NCBI RefSeq assembly: GCF_032854445.1
Contig: NC_088302.1
Coordinates: 12,769,338-12,833,337 of the forward strand
Direction of reading: 5' to 3'
DNA: 64,000 nt
DNA from: Liolophura sinensis
Lineage: Eukaryota > Mollusca > Polyplacophora > Chitonida > Chitonidae
Shown piece by piece: positions 1 through 10,619 of the stretch (position 1 is its first letter; every line of letters begins with the position of its first letter). The notes beneath the pieces are model-generated. The model saw nothing but the letters and a program-made list of their open reading frames with translations, made no database searches and was not told where the DNA came from. The position numbers and the translations under genes are program-made.

Positions 1-330
1 AAGGAAGCAACCTAAAAGGAATGACAGTTTAATGCTGGTGAATTCTTGGTATCGGATTTTGTGTAGGAACGTCTGTCTGGACCGGAACATATCTCCATTT
101 AAAAGTGTCAGCAAAACAACCAAGTCTTATTTATTCGTCTGATGTTGAAGGTTAGATCGTTTTGAACGCTCGCAGTTTGTAATATAGGCTCTCTGTCTAC
201 TAAGAAAATAAGGTCAACTTCTCATCGATCCTAATCACATGCATCACGAACGTTTAAATCCGGCTTTTGTCAGAGACGTGAGACAAGATGAGATCAGTGA
301 CAAGTGGATGTACATCCTTAAGACGGGAGA
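1..330 (+). repeat. Dispersed repeat R8, copy 1 (uninterrupted)
   Basis: This stretch aligns in the same orientation with 58,650-59,085: shared landmarks are GAATTCTTGGTATCGG/GAATTCTTATTATCGG, CTGTCTGGACCGGA, TTTAAAAGTGTCA and CATCACGAACGTT. The similarity appears to run past the left edge of the window, so this copy is probably partial. A 65-codon ORF inside it (239-436) has no recognisable domain and I do not treat it as a gene. This copy lacks the SINE that interrupts the second copy and so serves as an empty-site reference. Family unknown. Confidence 0.75.
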
Positions 331-1740
331 GTGCATTATGTGTTTGATATTAATGTATCGTATAAAAATTTTGAAATCACAATTTGAGTTCACAATTGAA
401 AGATTTTTGCTTTTACATGTATTATATTTTGAATAGCTCACGATTAAAAGGTTTAGAATTAGATGAAACGGTAGCCCTTCGTATTTATTAAAAGTAATGT
501 ACTAACCTTTGAGAGCTTAAAGATTCGTGTACTTGATGATAAGTCTTATATTAGATTAAAAAGCCAAGGGTAATCTCGTGTTTAGCCTCATACTTGATGC
601 TAATTGTCGCAGATAGTTTCAACTTACAAAATTTAAAGATTCATCATAGATACTAGTTTCTGTGTACATTATTTCCTGTTTCTTCAGGATTACTTTAAAA
701 AATGACATTTTTGTATGTCAGAGGTAAACTGTGATTTCAGCTTTTCTTCGCATTATTGGTCTCCAGTACCCACAAATCACAAGTATAACAGTACACACGA
801 GTAGTGGCAGAGAAGGGGAAATTTAATGGACTACTGAAGGCCCCCAATATGTGAGCTCTTGGCGAACTAATGGTAAGCTAATGGTAAGTTAGAGGTATCT
901 AACTGTATGCCACAGAAAATCTTTATCCTAGTTTAAATTCTAAACAGGCTTACCGATGTCTTCATCATCCATAGAATTCAGCAACAAAAGACTGCAGCAC
1001 TAACATGTTTCAACAGTCACAGATTTTCAACACCCCTCGGTATAAACCAGTAACAGATTTCAACAATCATATCTTCCAACAAATTCAAGTCTTATTAACG
1101 TAGACGTCTTCATTACTCGGAAATTAGAAAATTCAACTTACATCGACTGCAGCAGTTATAGATTTTATCAGAATTGAGTTTCAGCAATCAGAAATTTCAA
1201 CTCTCGTCGATTCCAGCAATCATAAATTTTATCATTTCTAGGTTTTCCTCAGGTTTTTTTTTAGTGGATTCCATAAAATATTACGTGCATCGGGATTTTC
1301 TCATTTAAATATTCACATATGTCCACTGTCCACCTGTAAAAATGGTCATAAATCACAAAATTCATTCTACAGAATATTTCTTTTTACAAAGCGGTTTATG
1401 GAGGTAAACTTCAATGACGATTTCAAAATATGCCACGGAACAATAATAACAGGTGTACCCATGCCAGTTACAGTCAACTTTGCGAATAATACATTTGATG
1501 AATAGGGACCCAAATCATTTAGTTCAACAACTTGAACTTAAGAATTCAATTCTGTTCATGCTGAGGGATTATTGACTTTGGTGAGAATACCCGATACCCC
1601 GAAAACAAATATCTAAATCGCTGGTGTCATGCAACTTTACTTGTAAGTGAATCTGTTCGTTTGTCTAAACCAGAGCTTCAAAGATTTAGTCGGTGCACAG
1701 TCAAAGACCAGACTTCCAATACTTGTAAAGAGCCCATTTC
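331..1740. other. Non-coding stretch with a degenerate tandem array
   Basis: No gene is visible. Between about 1,005 and 1,235 there is a loosely repeated theme of the form TTTCAACAATCA / AGATTTTATCA, consistent with an old, decayed tandem array with units of roughly 25-50 bases. The rest is AT-rich and shows nothing I can name. Confidence 0.4.
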
Positions 1741-1742
1741 TC

Positions 1743-2249
1743 TTATTTATTTGATATTTGTATTTGCTTTTGTAAGCTAATTCCTATTTGTGAAAAATCA
1801 GCTGAGGACGAGATCCCCCACAAGATGCCAGTAAACGGGCTTCCAGGTAATGGTGCTGATACAGACAGATCAGAGAGATTGGTATTAGCAGCACTTTGAT
1901 CTTTGAGTCTTTTGTCGTTAACAGTCATTGTTCAGGGAAGGTTTCCTGACTTAATCTGTTACAATTTATAGCTGGAATCACCATTACCGATACTCATTAA
2001 CGGCACATAATAAGATGACCAGTGACATTCGACATCTAATGCTCCTTACTCTTGTAATCCTTTCCATATCTTCATGGAGCCTAAGACACGTACGACAATC
2101 TGCACTGACAGGCAAGAGCAAGGAAACAGGACTGATTGGCCCAGTGACAGTATGATGTAGTTCGGTGGGATGTCATGCCTTTTGTCTTCGACATGATGCT
2201 TCAGTGGCGGCAGCACTTTGTCTCCAATATAAGGTAAAACCTTAAACAC
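1743..2249 (-). other. Coding-like segments of unknown identity (minus copy)
   Basis: Two short minus-strand ORFs lie here (2249-2046 and 1928-1743). The first contains a 33-codon core (LPPLKHHVEDKRHDIPP, then NYIILSLGQSVLFPCS) that recurs on the plus strand at about 3,993-4,091. Of 17 base differences across the aligned core, 9 are at third codon positions, only a mild hint of past coding selection. The GQ-V-FPCS end faintly resembles a B-strand of an immunoglobulin-like domain, which is speculation. A second block beside it (about 1,955-1,990) is an inverted match to 3,951-3,983, but the block order differs between copies. It could be relic exons or fragments of an unclassified mobile element. 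Confidence 0.35.
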
Positions 2250-2259
2250 ACACTCATAC

Positions 2260-3900
2260 CTAATAATGTATTAGAAAATCAGACAGAAGCCCACTCTAAA
2301 GAAGCTCATATTTAACACAAGACAAAGAGGTTTACTTCATAAAATGTAGAAAACAGTTATTAATTCCAGTGGGCTACAAATTTAGACATACATGTACTAT
2401 TATATGGTCAAAGATAATGATTTTGGATTACATCTATCCCACTCACACAAGTGCAGGCTGACATACGTGCATACAACGTAGATCAGAGACATCGCAGCTC
2501 GTGTTTTTGAAGCATGGTTGTAGTGTTTTAAATAATCGTATTAATGTGAACTATATTTACCTTGCTATTTCGGGTTACAGATTTACAGATCGGATCAGTG
2601 GTGAAAAACACTTCTTCATGGGAGGTTATCTGCAAGGAGGTATATCGTGGTATTGACAGTTTGTGAAAACAGGCAATATTACTCAAATTTGTATTCACTA
2701 GATGTTCTCCCTGTTACAGTCGCATTGAATCACAGTTGTGTACAGTTTTAAACCATTTAAAGATTCTCGCTACCGTCGCAGCTTTATTTTTATTTTTCCC
2801 TTTCCTTTCCGCTCATCTGGTTCAGATTTTAAACTATCGCACCAGTGTATAAGTTAATAGTGAGATAAAAAGATGAAAAGATGTGGTTGGAAGATGTTGT
2901 GGCAATGTGGTGACAATGATCATTCACTTTAAATATACTTACTGAGCTGCAGTTTTCGGGCATATTTCGGATGGTTTTTGTAGTGAAGTGAGTGTGGACG
3001 TCGTCCTGATTATTGATTTGTTTATTTGATTGTAGTTTAACGCCATACTGGCGTCACAATTATTCACGCTTATTAAATTATCACTCAAAGTAATAAAGGG
3101 TAACACTCCCCATGTTAATTGCTTTGATATAATGTTTCTCTTTCTTAATAAGGTTTTTTTCTGGCAAAATAATTTGTTTTATTTATTCCATTGCAGTTTA
3201 ACGCCATGTTCAAGAATTTTTTTCGGACATAAACATAATTCAGTTAACAACTTTTACAAACAATTGGAACGATGATCAGCGAGTAATGTGCATGTGCTGT
3301 CCAAAGATAAAACACAGATGTTATTTTGTCCTGCTCGTTTCAATTGCCAAGGCTATTCAAAATTTAACACCGATTCATCTTATTAACTTATAGTAAAATG
3401 AATTATCTCTTGCTCACGATTACCAGTGAGTTATGTAATATGCTTTGCTAAATAATTGTAACCACTTCTTTGTTTTAAACTGATTTACAACAAACTTTGA
3501 AGATTTTTTTATAATTACGTTCACAGACGAAAGAAAGGTGTGCACGCTGGTTTATAGGTAACGTGTATATTGAGTGTTTGAAATAAATTATATTCCAGGA
3601 TATGATGAACGGAAAATAAACAGATATTAAAGCCATATACCTAGGTTATCTAGTTAGCACGAAGTTAAAACGTGATGCTTACATAATCATATGACCGTGT
3701 GATATCAAGAAGGGAAGGTGGCAGCCTCTAACGAACATTTAAGCAATATGATTGTGTTTATACCTGCTTTTATATGTACATTTGTACGCCGACAGTTAAC
3801 TGAAGTGCTCCACTTTATCATGTTAATGTTCCAGTCATTTCGGTCTTACGTGTCTTAGACTTCATAAAAATAAGAAAAGAATTAAAGAAGTATTGCGCAT
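2260..3900. other. Non-coding stretch with two short SINE-like fragments
   Basis: No gene is seen. Two short pieces, about 3,015-3,075 and 3,178-3,215, resemble the 5' part of the TTTATTT/ACGCC SINE found elsewhere in the window (shared TTTATT and GTTTAACGCCAT). The remainder is AT-rich with no recognised feature. Confidence 0.35.
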
Positions 3901-3945
3901 TAGACGCCAAGTGTCATTGGCCATCTTTTTATGTAACGCAAATGA

Positions 3946-4152
3946 TTGTTTATAATGGTGATTCCAGCTATAAACTGTAACAGATCCAAAGAGCTGCCGC
4001 CACTGAAGTATCATGCCGAAGACACCAGACACGACATTCCACCCAGCTACATTACACTAACACAAGGCCAACCAGTCCTGTTTCCTTGCTCAAACCTCTC
4101 AGAGCTAAGCGCCAAGCGAAGCAGCAGCAAGTACCATTTTAAAAATCATTGA
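3946..4152 (+). other. Coding-like segment of unknown identity (plus copy)
   Basis: A 68-codon ORF contains the plus-strand counterpart of the minus-strand core at 2,130-2,230 (LPPLKYHAEDTRHDIPP, then SYITLTQGQPVLFPCS). The core starts directly after a block (3,951-3,983) that is inverted and displaced in the other copy. No splice signals or domain that I can name confirm a gene; I regard it as a relic exon or mobile-element fragment. Confidence 0.35.
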
Positions 4153-4205
4153 TATGTCGTACTCAACAATGTTTCAGTCATATAACGACGACGATGTGTT
4201 ACATC
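4153..4205 (-). repeat. tRNA-SINE 3' tail fragment
   Basis: The stretch contains GTCGTACTCAACAA followed by TTTCAGTCATATAACGACGA, matching in orientation the minus-strand SINE at 20,650-20,925. Only the tail is present; head and body are missing. Confidence 0.55.
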
Positions 4206-4530
4206 GAATATCACCATTAAAATTCTGTTTATATACACGTGCTCTACAATGGTTTGTATGGATCGCATCTTCCAGACTGTTGCCTTGAACTGAAGAATAG
4301 TTGAGTGGTTTTGAGCTATCTCAGACAGAGTGATGATCTTTTTAAGAAACCGGGCACCACCCTACATTTTAAACGATTGTTCCAGATCAGATTACTATTA
4401 CCACTGCAGGAATGACGTTTCTATTCTAAAATAAGCAACACTCAGTAGTTACCCTGATGACAGTCACAAGTGGACAAACAGCCAAGGTTACGTCCTGGCG
4501 TGTGACCGCTATAGGTTGTTCCTGTCTGAT

Positions 4531-4960
4531 TGATTTAGCGGTGGGTCAATCGTAGCTCCTTGTAATCCTGTTATCTGATGATAATGTGATAGTGTGTTGT
4601 CAGCTGTATCATCTGACCGCGTCTCCTGGTTAAGTATATACCAGCTCGCCAGATGTCACTCTATATTCCGTCTGTCCAACTTTGATATCAGCCCTAGGTG
4701 GCCGCTCTTGTCATTCATCTGGCGAAGGCGATCGTGAATCCACCAGTATTACCTTACGCAATCGATAGAAGCCATTCATGGGTGTTGAAGTAATAACTCC
4801 CTGTGTCTTACTTGATGAATGGACAAGTAAATAATAGGCAGAAATTTTCGAAATTAAACCGTCAGTCTGAACCTGCGTTACGTGGAGTCATGTGTACTAT
4901 AACCATATTGTAACCGGGTTAATACCGTCAATCGTGGCTTTCAGGCTTTGACGACAGCTC
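4531..4960 (+). repeat. Dispersed repeat R6, copy 1
   Basis: This is a direct repeat of 39,441-39,930: shared landmarks include CTGTATCATCTGACCGCGTC, TCCTGGTTAAG, TTTGATATC, ATTACCTTACGCAATCGAT and TTCGAAATTAAA. Similarity seems to resume at about 5,320-5,390 (GTTGTCAACTACGACCAGCC against GTTGACTATAACCAGCC), so the microsatellite and Penelope-like tail at 4,967-5,310 probably sit as an insertion inside this copy. No coding potential was recognised. Confidence 0.7.
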
Positions 4961-4963
4961 AAG

Positions 4964-4966
<3 letters not shown>

Positions 4967-5007
<41 letters not shown>

Positions 5008-5017
5008 TATATATATA
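4967..5017. repeat. TA dinucleotide microsatellite
   Basis: About 50 bases of nearly pure TA with one phase slip. It directly abuts the 3' end of the Penelope-like tail fragment on the minus strand. Long ORFs reading through it as YIYIYI are artefacts. Confidence 0.9.
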
Positions 5018-5312
5018 GCGTGTAGCAACTTTTTCGTGTTAAAATTGTGTCTAATATAAGCGTCAAGTCCGACATTCCTATACCATTCGTAGTCCGTAAA
5101 GGGCGTTCCAAGTCGATTATCGCAAGATCCATTTCCACAACAACGTTTAACACTAACTCCCGAAGACAAAGGTATGTAAGAAATTATACAAATAAAAAAT
5201 AAAGCCGGTAACACACAAGAGAGAAGCGGTCATCAGTTTTCAATGATGCCGGGCAGACAATGAAAATTCCAGGCATGAATTCCATGTCAAAGTTCAATTT
5301 CGTAGCCCGTCT
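5018..5312 (-). mobile_element. Penelope-like element, tail fragment (copy C)
   Basis: Reverse-complement match to 12,896-13,190: shared runs include GGAATTCATGCCTGGAAT, CGGCATCATTGAAAACTGAT, GACCGCTTCTCTCTTGTG and GACTTGGAACGCCC. It carries only the region downstream of the reverse transcriptase. A minus-strand ORF (5214-4966) begins with a hydrophobic stretch and reads into the microsatellite; I cannot assign it a function. The fragment is 5'-truncated and its 3' end abuts a TA microsatellite, suggesting insertion there or a repeat generated by the element end. Confidence 0.65.
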
Positions 5313-5557
5313 TTGATGATATCTGTTACTGATGAGTTCATGAGTTAAATTACCTGGTTGTCAACTACGACCAGCCGGTAAGCAAACACAACACTGCGAC
5401 ACACGCCTAGAATCACGAATCCATGTGTGTACAATAACAACAATAACTTGCTTGTCTGCTAAGGCTCCATGGGTAAGTGAATAGAGATGGAATCGAGGCA
5501 TACAAAATGACATATTACTTCCCTCCCCAGCTCCAGTCCCGTAGTCCATTATATGCA

Positions 5558-5704
5558 TGTACCATTTATTTATTTATTTATTTGATTGGTGTTTTACGCC
5601 ACTGATAAGACATCGACTAGCATTTTGGTGGAAGGAAACGGGGTAGAGCCCGGGAGAAACCCACGACCATCCGCAGACCTTTCCACGTAGGCTTGTACCA
5701 TTTA
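5558..5704 (+). mobile_element. Short SINE (TTTATTT/ACGCC type) with 11-bp target duplication
   Basis: A 125-bp element (5,569-5,693) starts with repeated TTTA, continues with TTTGATTGGTGTTTTACGCC and ends near AGAAACCCACGACCATCCGC. It is flanked by a perfect 11-bp direct repeat TGTACCATTTA (5,558-5,568 and 5,694-5,704), the signature of target-primed insertion. Other copies lie at 15,713, 24,615, 28,920, 41,826 and 58,900. It is non-coding; mobilisation would have depended on a LINE partner. Confidence 0.8.
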
Positions 5705-7040
5705 AAGCACACCACACTACAGATGCAAACAAATCCTGGATGAATGGATAACAACTCTAATGGAGTATATTAAGGGTTAAGTCTTTGGTCTGGACTAAAG
5801 TTACCTTTTCCTTTGTGTCAGTATACATGGATAAGGTGGCAATCAACTAGTCAATCACCTAGTCAATCACCTAATAAAACTATCAATTAATCAATCCAAT
5901 AATTAATCTATTCTCGTTTTCCGTTTGTCCGTTTAGTTTGTACATGAGCTACGCATTGCATAGAAATAAACAAAAACACTGATGGCTGCGTCGAAACTGA
6001 TGTTTTTTTCACAACTTCATGTCTTTAATTCCTTTTTTTAATGCAATAAGACGAATAACATTTTCTTTTCAAAATCAACTTCCTGCATTTGACGGGAGGT
6101 TTTTAAATCCTTAAATCCGCATATTTTATTCTGTACACGATTCCGTACCCCAAGAGCATGCTCAAGTCTGTATTTAAAGCATTAGCGTGTTGCCAAAGAA
6201 TTCATCATCCTAACTTTAGTTTGGACAGTTCATATTCCCTTGGCCCCACCCGGGAATGGAAATACTGACGGTTTGCTTTATAATACGTTTTCCTTGCCAA
6301 AATCTGAATACAGAATAAGAGTGGTGAATCCTATTTTATAAATGTAATACAGAACTTTACTTTGATACATCTCAAATAAAAATACGACCTTTAATTAATT
6401 ATGAAGATGGAAAGAGTTTATTCAAAGATAGGTATATTCAACAAAAATATAAACGCAAGAAGCAATTTTGTATTGTTTTCTCTTAGGATTAAATAACGTG
6501 TTAACTCAGCCATTAGGGTTTAAGTTTTCATTATCAATGGTGGCTTCAATTTCCAGCAGATTTTCACTTGTTGGGCCAATAATCCTGGAGCTATGGCAGC
6601 GTGAAAGTTTACAGCTCTCAGTACCGAGTGCGTTCACCGTAAGCATCACGACGAGTGTGAACTGTGACTACCGTATGGTTTGGTAGAGGTAATAAAGCTG
6701 CATGCGGGCGCAACCAAGTCTTGTTGTAAAGGTCCAATCGAACAAACACAACACCCAAGGAGTGATGCGCAGCTCCTAGTCATCAAGGGTTTTGTGTTGT
6801 TCGATAGTTAAAGAGTTATTTTCATTTCACTACGTGATATCGCGACTGTGCTGCAATGTTGCCGTATCAACAGGGTATGAGATATGAACGCTTTGTGAGC
6901 CATCTCCTTCAGTGTGTTTCGATGGATATTTATTACACGCCTCACTCGCCACCATGATGCATACGCCGGAAATATGGAAATAACGATTACCAATGTGGAG
7001 TTAAATTTCAATAATTTTTCCAAAAGCGTGACTGATTTTT
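5705..7040. other. Non-coding stretch
   Basis: No gene is recognised. A short run near 5,845-5,880 repeats CTAGTCAATCAC. Around 6,737-6,806 an imperfect inverted repeat (ATCGAACAAACACAACACC against its complement in GGGTTTTGTGTTGTTCGAT) could form a hairpin or mark the end of a small transposon. ORFs at 6,468-6,686 and 6,808-7,023 show no domain. Confidence 0.4.
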
Positions 7041-7049
7041 TATAGGGTT

Positions 7050-8628
7050 ACATGTATACTCGCATGTGGCATTTGTGTTTGAGTATCTCCATTATTTATT
7101 ATCCTTTGTCGAGACTATCAGGGCTGGAAAACATGTCCCGGATTCAAGTTTCAACAAATTACCTTTTGAGCCTCAAGGATCTATATCACCGAGCTTGCGT
7201 CTGCTCTCTTAACGAAGGCACTACAAGAAGTACAGTCATTTTGGAAAAGGCACTGTGTGTGGAACTGTATGTCAATTGTATGTGGAACTCCAAATCTTTT
7301 CACTGAAGCACTGAGAGTTTCGAGATCGAAGGTGAAAACAGTCCTACTGTTTCATGTGGCTCCTCATTTGGCAACTTTTGTTGCCAATAATTTCCATTCA
7401 ACTCTCTCACTGTGTTCCAGATGTACAAATGACACTCTTTCCACTGGGAAATTCCCAAGTTCTAAATCGTTCAGCTCCTCCATTTTCTACATAGTTCCAT
7501 TGCATCGATATATCTTTTCTGAAACTCTTTTCATACGTCCATGTTATAGAAAATGTGATGAAAAATAGATGCCTAACATTTTTGACACGAGATACACACA
7601 GTCTTTTTACCTTTAGAGATAACAGTTCGAACACGGAGCTCCCCTGTTGTATCGGGATTGTACTTTACTGGATTCCTGAAATGCATAAATCCCCATACAA
7701 GGCTCGATTTATTGCGGGTTCAAGAAGCTGCACCACCAGTTATGTTGTACCATAACAAAAAAAATCAGGTGTCAACTGCATGTGAATTCTTAACAAATCC
7801 AAACGTCTTACAGAACTTAATGCTCATATGCATATACCGTATAAAGACGTATCGACATGGGATTTCTCTACTCTCTATACTACGATTCCTCACAAAGACC
7901 TTTTTGAAAGAATATCGTCGTTAATTGTCTCGGTATTTACTAAAACAGGTCACCGTTACATTAATGTCAGAAGCAATAAGGCTTTCTTTAGTTGTACTCT
8001 TTATAAAGGTGCATAGGCATTCCAATGGGTAGCCTACCAAATGAGCGCCTCTTTTGCAGACCTATACCTATTTTCATATAATACGACTTTATGCAGAAAT
8101 TACTTAAAAATAATATCTTTAAAGCTCGATCCTTTTCATTTACGAAGCGGTATATTGATGATCTACTGGGGTTAAAAAAGCCCAATATTGCTGAAGGGGT
8201 GAAGGAATTCTATCCGCCTTCATTGGATTTAAAGGAGACAACAGATAAGTCCTGATGGTACATCTTATTTGAATCTATATCTGTAAGAGGAACAAGGTCT
8301 CCTTTCACGCCGCCTTTACGACAAAAGGGATAATTTCAATTTTGATATTGTAAATTATCCTTATTTACATAGCAATAAACCAAAGGGTCCTGCATATGGC
8401 GTATACATATCTGCCCTTGTAGCATTTGTCAGATCTTGCGTTAATTGTGATGACTTTAATCTGCGTCACAAGTTGCTAGTTCAAAAACTAGTTTGTCAAG
8501 GATACTCCATCAAACGCCTTCATTCTAAGTTTCTCAAATTTTGCAATGAGTATAACACTCTCATTGGCAGGTATGGACAGAGCGTTCAGAATCTCTGGCG
8601 ATCTGCATTGCGATCAACCACATAGACG
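7050..8628 (+). pseudogene. Penelope-like reverse transcriptase, copy A (broken, 5' part)
   Basis: Translated in pieces this resembles the reverse transcriptase family with a PKLHK-type motif that I place with Penelope-like elements. Visible pieces: IPEMHKSPYKARFIAGS (about 7,670-7,722), WDFSTLYTTIPHKDLFERI (from about 7,858), GIPMGS (about 8,015) and the catalytic YIDD (about 8,149-8,160) followed by LLGL. Downstream pieces give DKRDNF and a YGVYIS motif, ending near GRYGQSVQNLW. Several frameshifts and stops break the frame, so no functional enzyme can be made. The part before 7,560 is assigned only by continuity. The copy runs into the assembly gap; its tail probably reappears at 12,896 beyond an inserted gypsy element. 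Confidence 0.65.
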
Positions 8629-8828
8629 NNNNNNNNNNNNNNNNNNNNNNNNNNNNNNNNNNNNNNNNNNNNNNNNNNNNNNNNNNNNNNNNNNNNNNNN
8701 NNNNNNNNNNNNNNNNNNNNNNNNNNNNNNNNNNNNNNNNNNNNNNNNNNNNNNNNNNNNNNNNNNNNNNNNNNNNNNNNNNNNNNNNNNNNNNNNNNNN
8801 NNNNNNNNNNNNNNNNNNNNNNNNNNNN
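8629..8828. other. Assembly gap, 200 N
   Basis: Exactly 200 unspecified bases, a round number typical of a placeholder gap. The left side is Penelope-like sequence and the right side is gypsy pol, so the missing DNA should include the RNase H/integrase part of pol, the 3' LTR and the left insertion junction: several kilobases if the element is complete. Confidence 0.95.
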
Positions 8829-10616
8829 AAATGTGAGTACAGGCGAACTCGTGAGCTTATCCTTCAGCAGCTGAAACGCTTTCTGACAGTCTTCTGACCA
8901 AAGATGTTTGATCAGACAGTCTTTCTGAAGTTTCCGGTGTCGTTTATGTTTCGATTCGCCACACTTTCCGATGACATCATACAACGGGGAAGCGATGGAG
9001 GCAAACCTTTGAACGAACCTTCGATAATATGATGCAAAGCCAAGGAACGACCTTAACTGCTGTAGTGTTTCCGGAGTAGGCCAGTTTGTCACGGCCTCAA
9101 TCTTGTCCGGATCGGTTGAGACACCACTTCTAGACACGATATGTCCCAGAAAGTTAACTTCATGTTTGAAGAACGAACACTTTTCAAGGTCAGCCTTAAG
9201 CCCATGTTTTCGAAGCTTTTGAAAAACGGACTCCAGTCGTTCGAAATGTTCGGAAATATCACTCGACCAGATGATGATGTCGTCTAGATACACGATCAAA
9301 TGTTCCATTAAGTCCCCATGAAACACATGCGTCATCAAACGTTGGAACGAAAATGGCGCATTTACAAGCCCGAATGGCATACGGTTGTACTCGTAATGTC
9401 CAAATGGTGTGACAAATGCTGTCTTATGACGGTCACTTTCTTCAACCTCGATCTGGTTGTATGCCGATCTTAAGTCCATGGTCGAAAAATATCGGGCACC
9501 ACACATAACATCCAACGATTCTTCGATTCTTGGGATGGGATAAACATCTCGAACGGTCTTGCTGTTGAGCCGCCGGTAATCAATACATAGACGCAATTTC
9601 CCACTCTTCTTTTTGACTAATACCGGGGGAGCTCCATACCTGGATGTGCTATGTCGTATTATTCCCTGATTGAGAAGATCCTGCAAGTGAGACTTAACCT
9701 CTGCAACCTGATGAGGTGGTATTCTCCTATAAGGCACATTTACCGGAATTTCATCGGTAGTGTGAATGCGGTGCTTTATAGTTTGCGTCATGCCTAGTCC
9801 TGGAGAAAACACATCCTTATAGTCTTCAAATAACTGGTATGCCTTACTGAGCTCTTCAGGCGTTCCATCAAAGTCAGACAGGTCTGGGGTAAGACCACTG
9901 GGACTGCAGTCAACAGCTGTCTCCACCACAATTTCATCAACACCGGCTGACAAGTTGACTACTTCTGCCACCTCACAGTCCTGTGTTCTACCCAACATTG
10001 TTCTAGGTGGTAACCAAATGTCCACATCAGTCACATTTAAGAGTTCAACATGTCCATTAGATAATGTAGGAGCTACCATTAACTTGCCTCCTGCAGGAGC
10101 TTGATTTAACGGTTCAATAAGAGTGAACTGTCTTGGCGGAACGCCAGTACATTTAATCCGCGCGATAGAACATGCAGGGATTAATACTTCCTGATTATCT
10201 GGTGTTCGAACAATTTTAGATTTGTGCACTTTTGGCTGCTCAGCGGAGACTGACTGCACTGGAATATTCTGAAATGCAGGAACATGGCACAAAACATTCA
10301 TACCAATTATGCCTGGTCTTTTAACATTAACAGAATCAGACCCAGGTTTATCTTTAAGTACCAGTACACCAACGTCATTTACAACTGTCTCACAAATTTT
10401 CACACTTGTGACCATATACCCTATATATGGCAAGTCAATACCGTTTGCAGCTGTAAGCTTTAAATTTAACAAATGGTCAATGGGTTGGTTACTCAGATAT
10501 TTGTCATAGAAACCTTCTGTTACTGTGGTTACTTGTGAACCTGTGTCAACCAAACAAGACACGCGCTGTCCACCAATAACTGCATCAACTTCAGGACAGG
10601 TGCCTACTATGTGGCG
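8829..10616 (-). CDS. pol: Gypsy pol: aspartic protease and reverse transcriptase, partial
   Basis: 596 codons stay open from just after the gag stop to the assembly gap. Visible in order: a retropepsin-type protease active site DTGSQ (D is residue 24 after the UGA), a linker, then a reverse transcriptase with LRLCIDYRRLN, the first catalytic Asp in FSTMDLRSAYNQ, MPFGLVNAPFSFQRLM and the catalytic YLDD at 9,290-9,279. The connection region FLGHIVSRSGVSTDPDKI and LRSFLGFASYYRRFV follows. No internal stop or frameshift is seen, unlike most elements here, so the insertion is probably fairly young. Pol is in the same frame as gag and would be made only if the UGA at 10,619-10,617 is read through, or if that codon is a mutation. 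The C-terminal RNase H and integrase are missing because of the gap. Confidence 0.9.
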
Positions 10617-10619
10617 TCA
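10617..10619 (-). promoter_or_regulatory. In-frame UGA between gag and pol (possible readthrough site)
   Basis: Gag ends TTA-TGA and the next codon is CGC. The frame after the UGA is uninterrupted for 596 codons and reaches the protease DTG 24 codons later. UGA followed by C is a known leaky context. Some retroviruses and plant viruses separate coat and polymerase frames by one leaky stop; whether this element does is inference. A point mutation of an arginine or tryptophan codon is the alternative. Confidence 0.55.

Noticed and set aside
2046-4152. Immunoglobulin-domain gene
   Set aside because: Only a short GQ-V-FPC stretch fits; no second cysteine, tryptophan or splice evidence was found.
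4959-5214. ORFs with YIYIYI repeats
   Set aside because: They read through a TA microsatellite; the rest belongs to the Penelope-like tail.
8546-8836. ORF spanning the N gap
   Set aside because: Almost entirely unknown residues; produced by translating through the gap.
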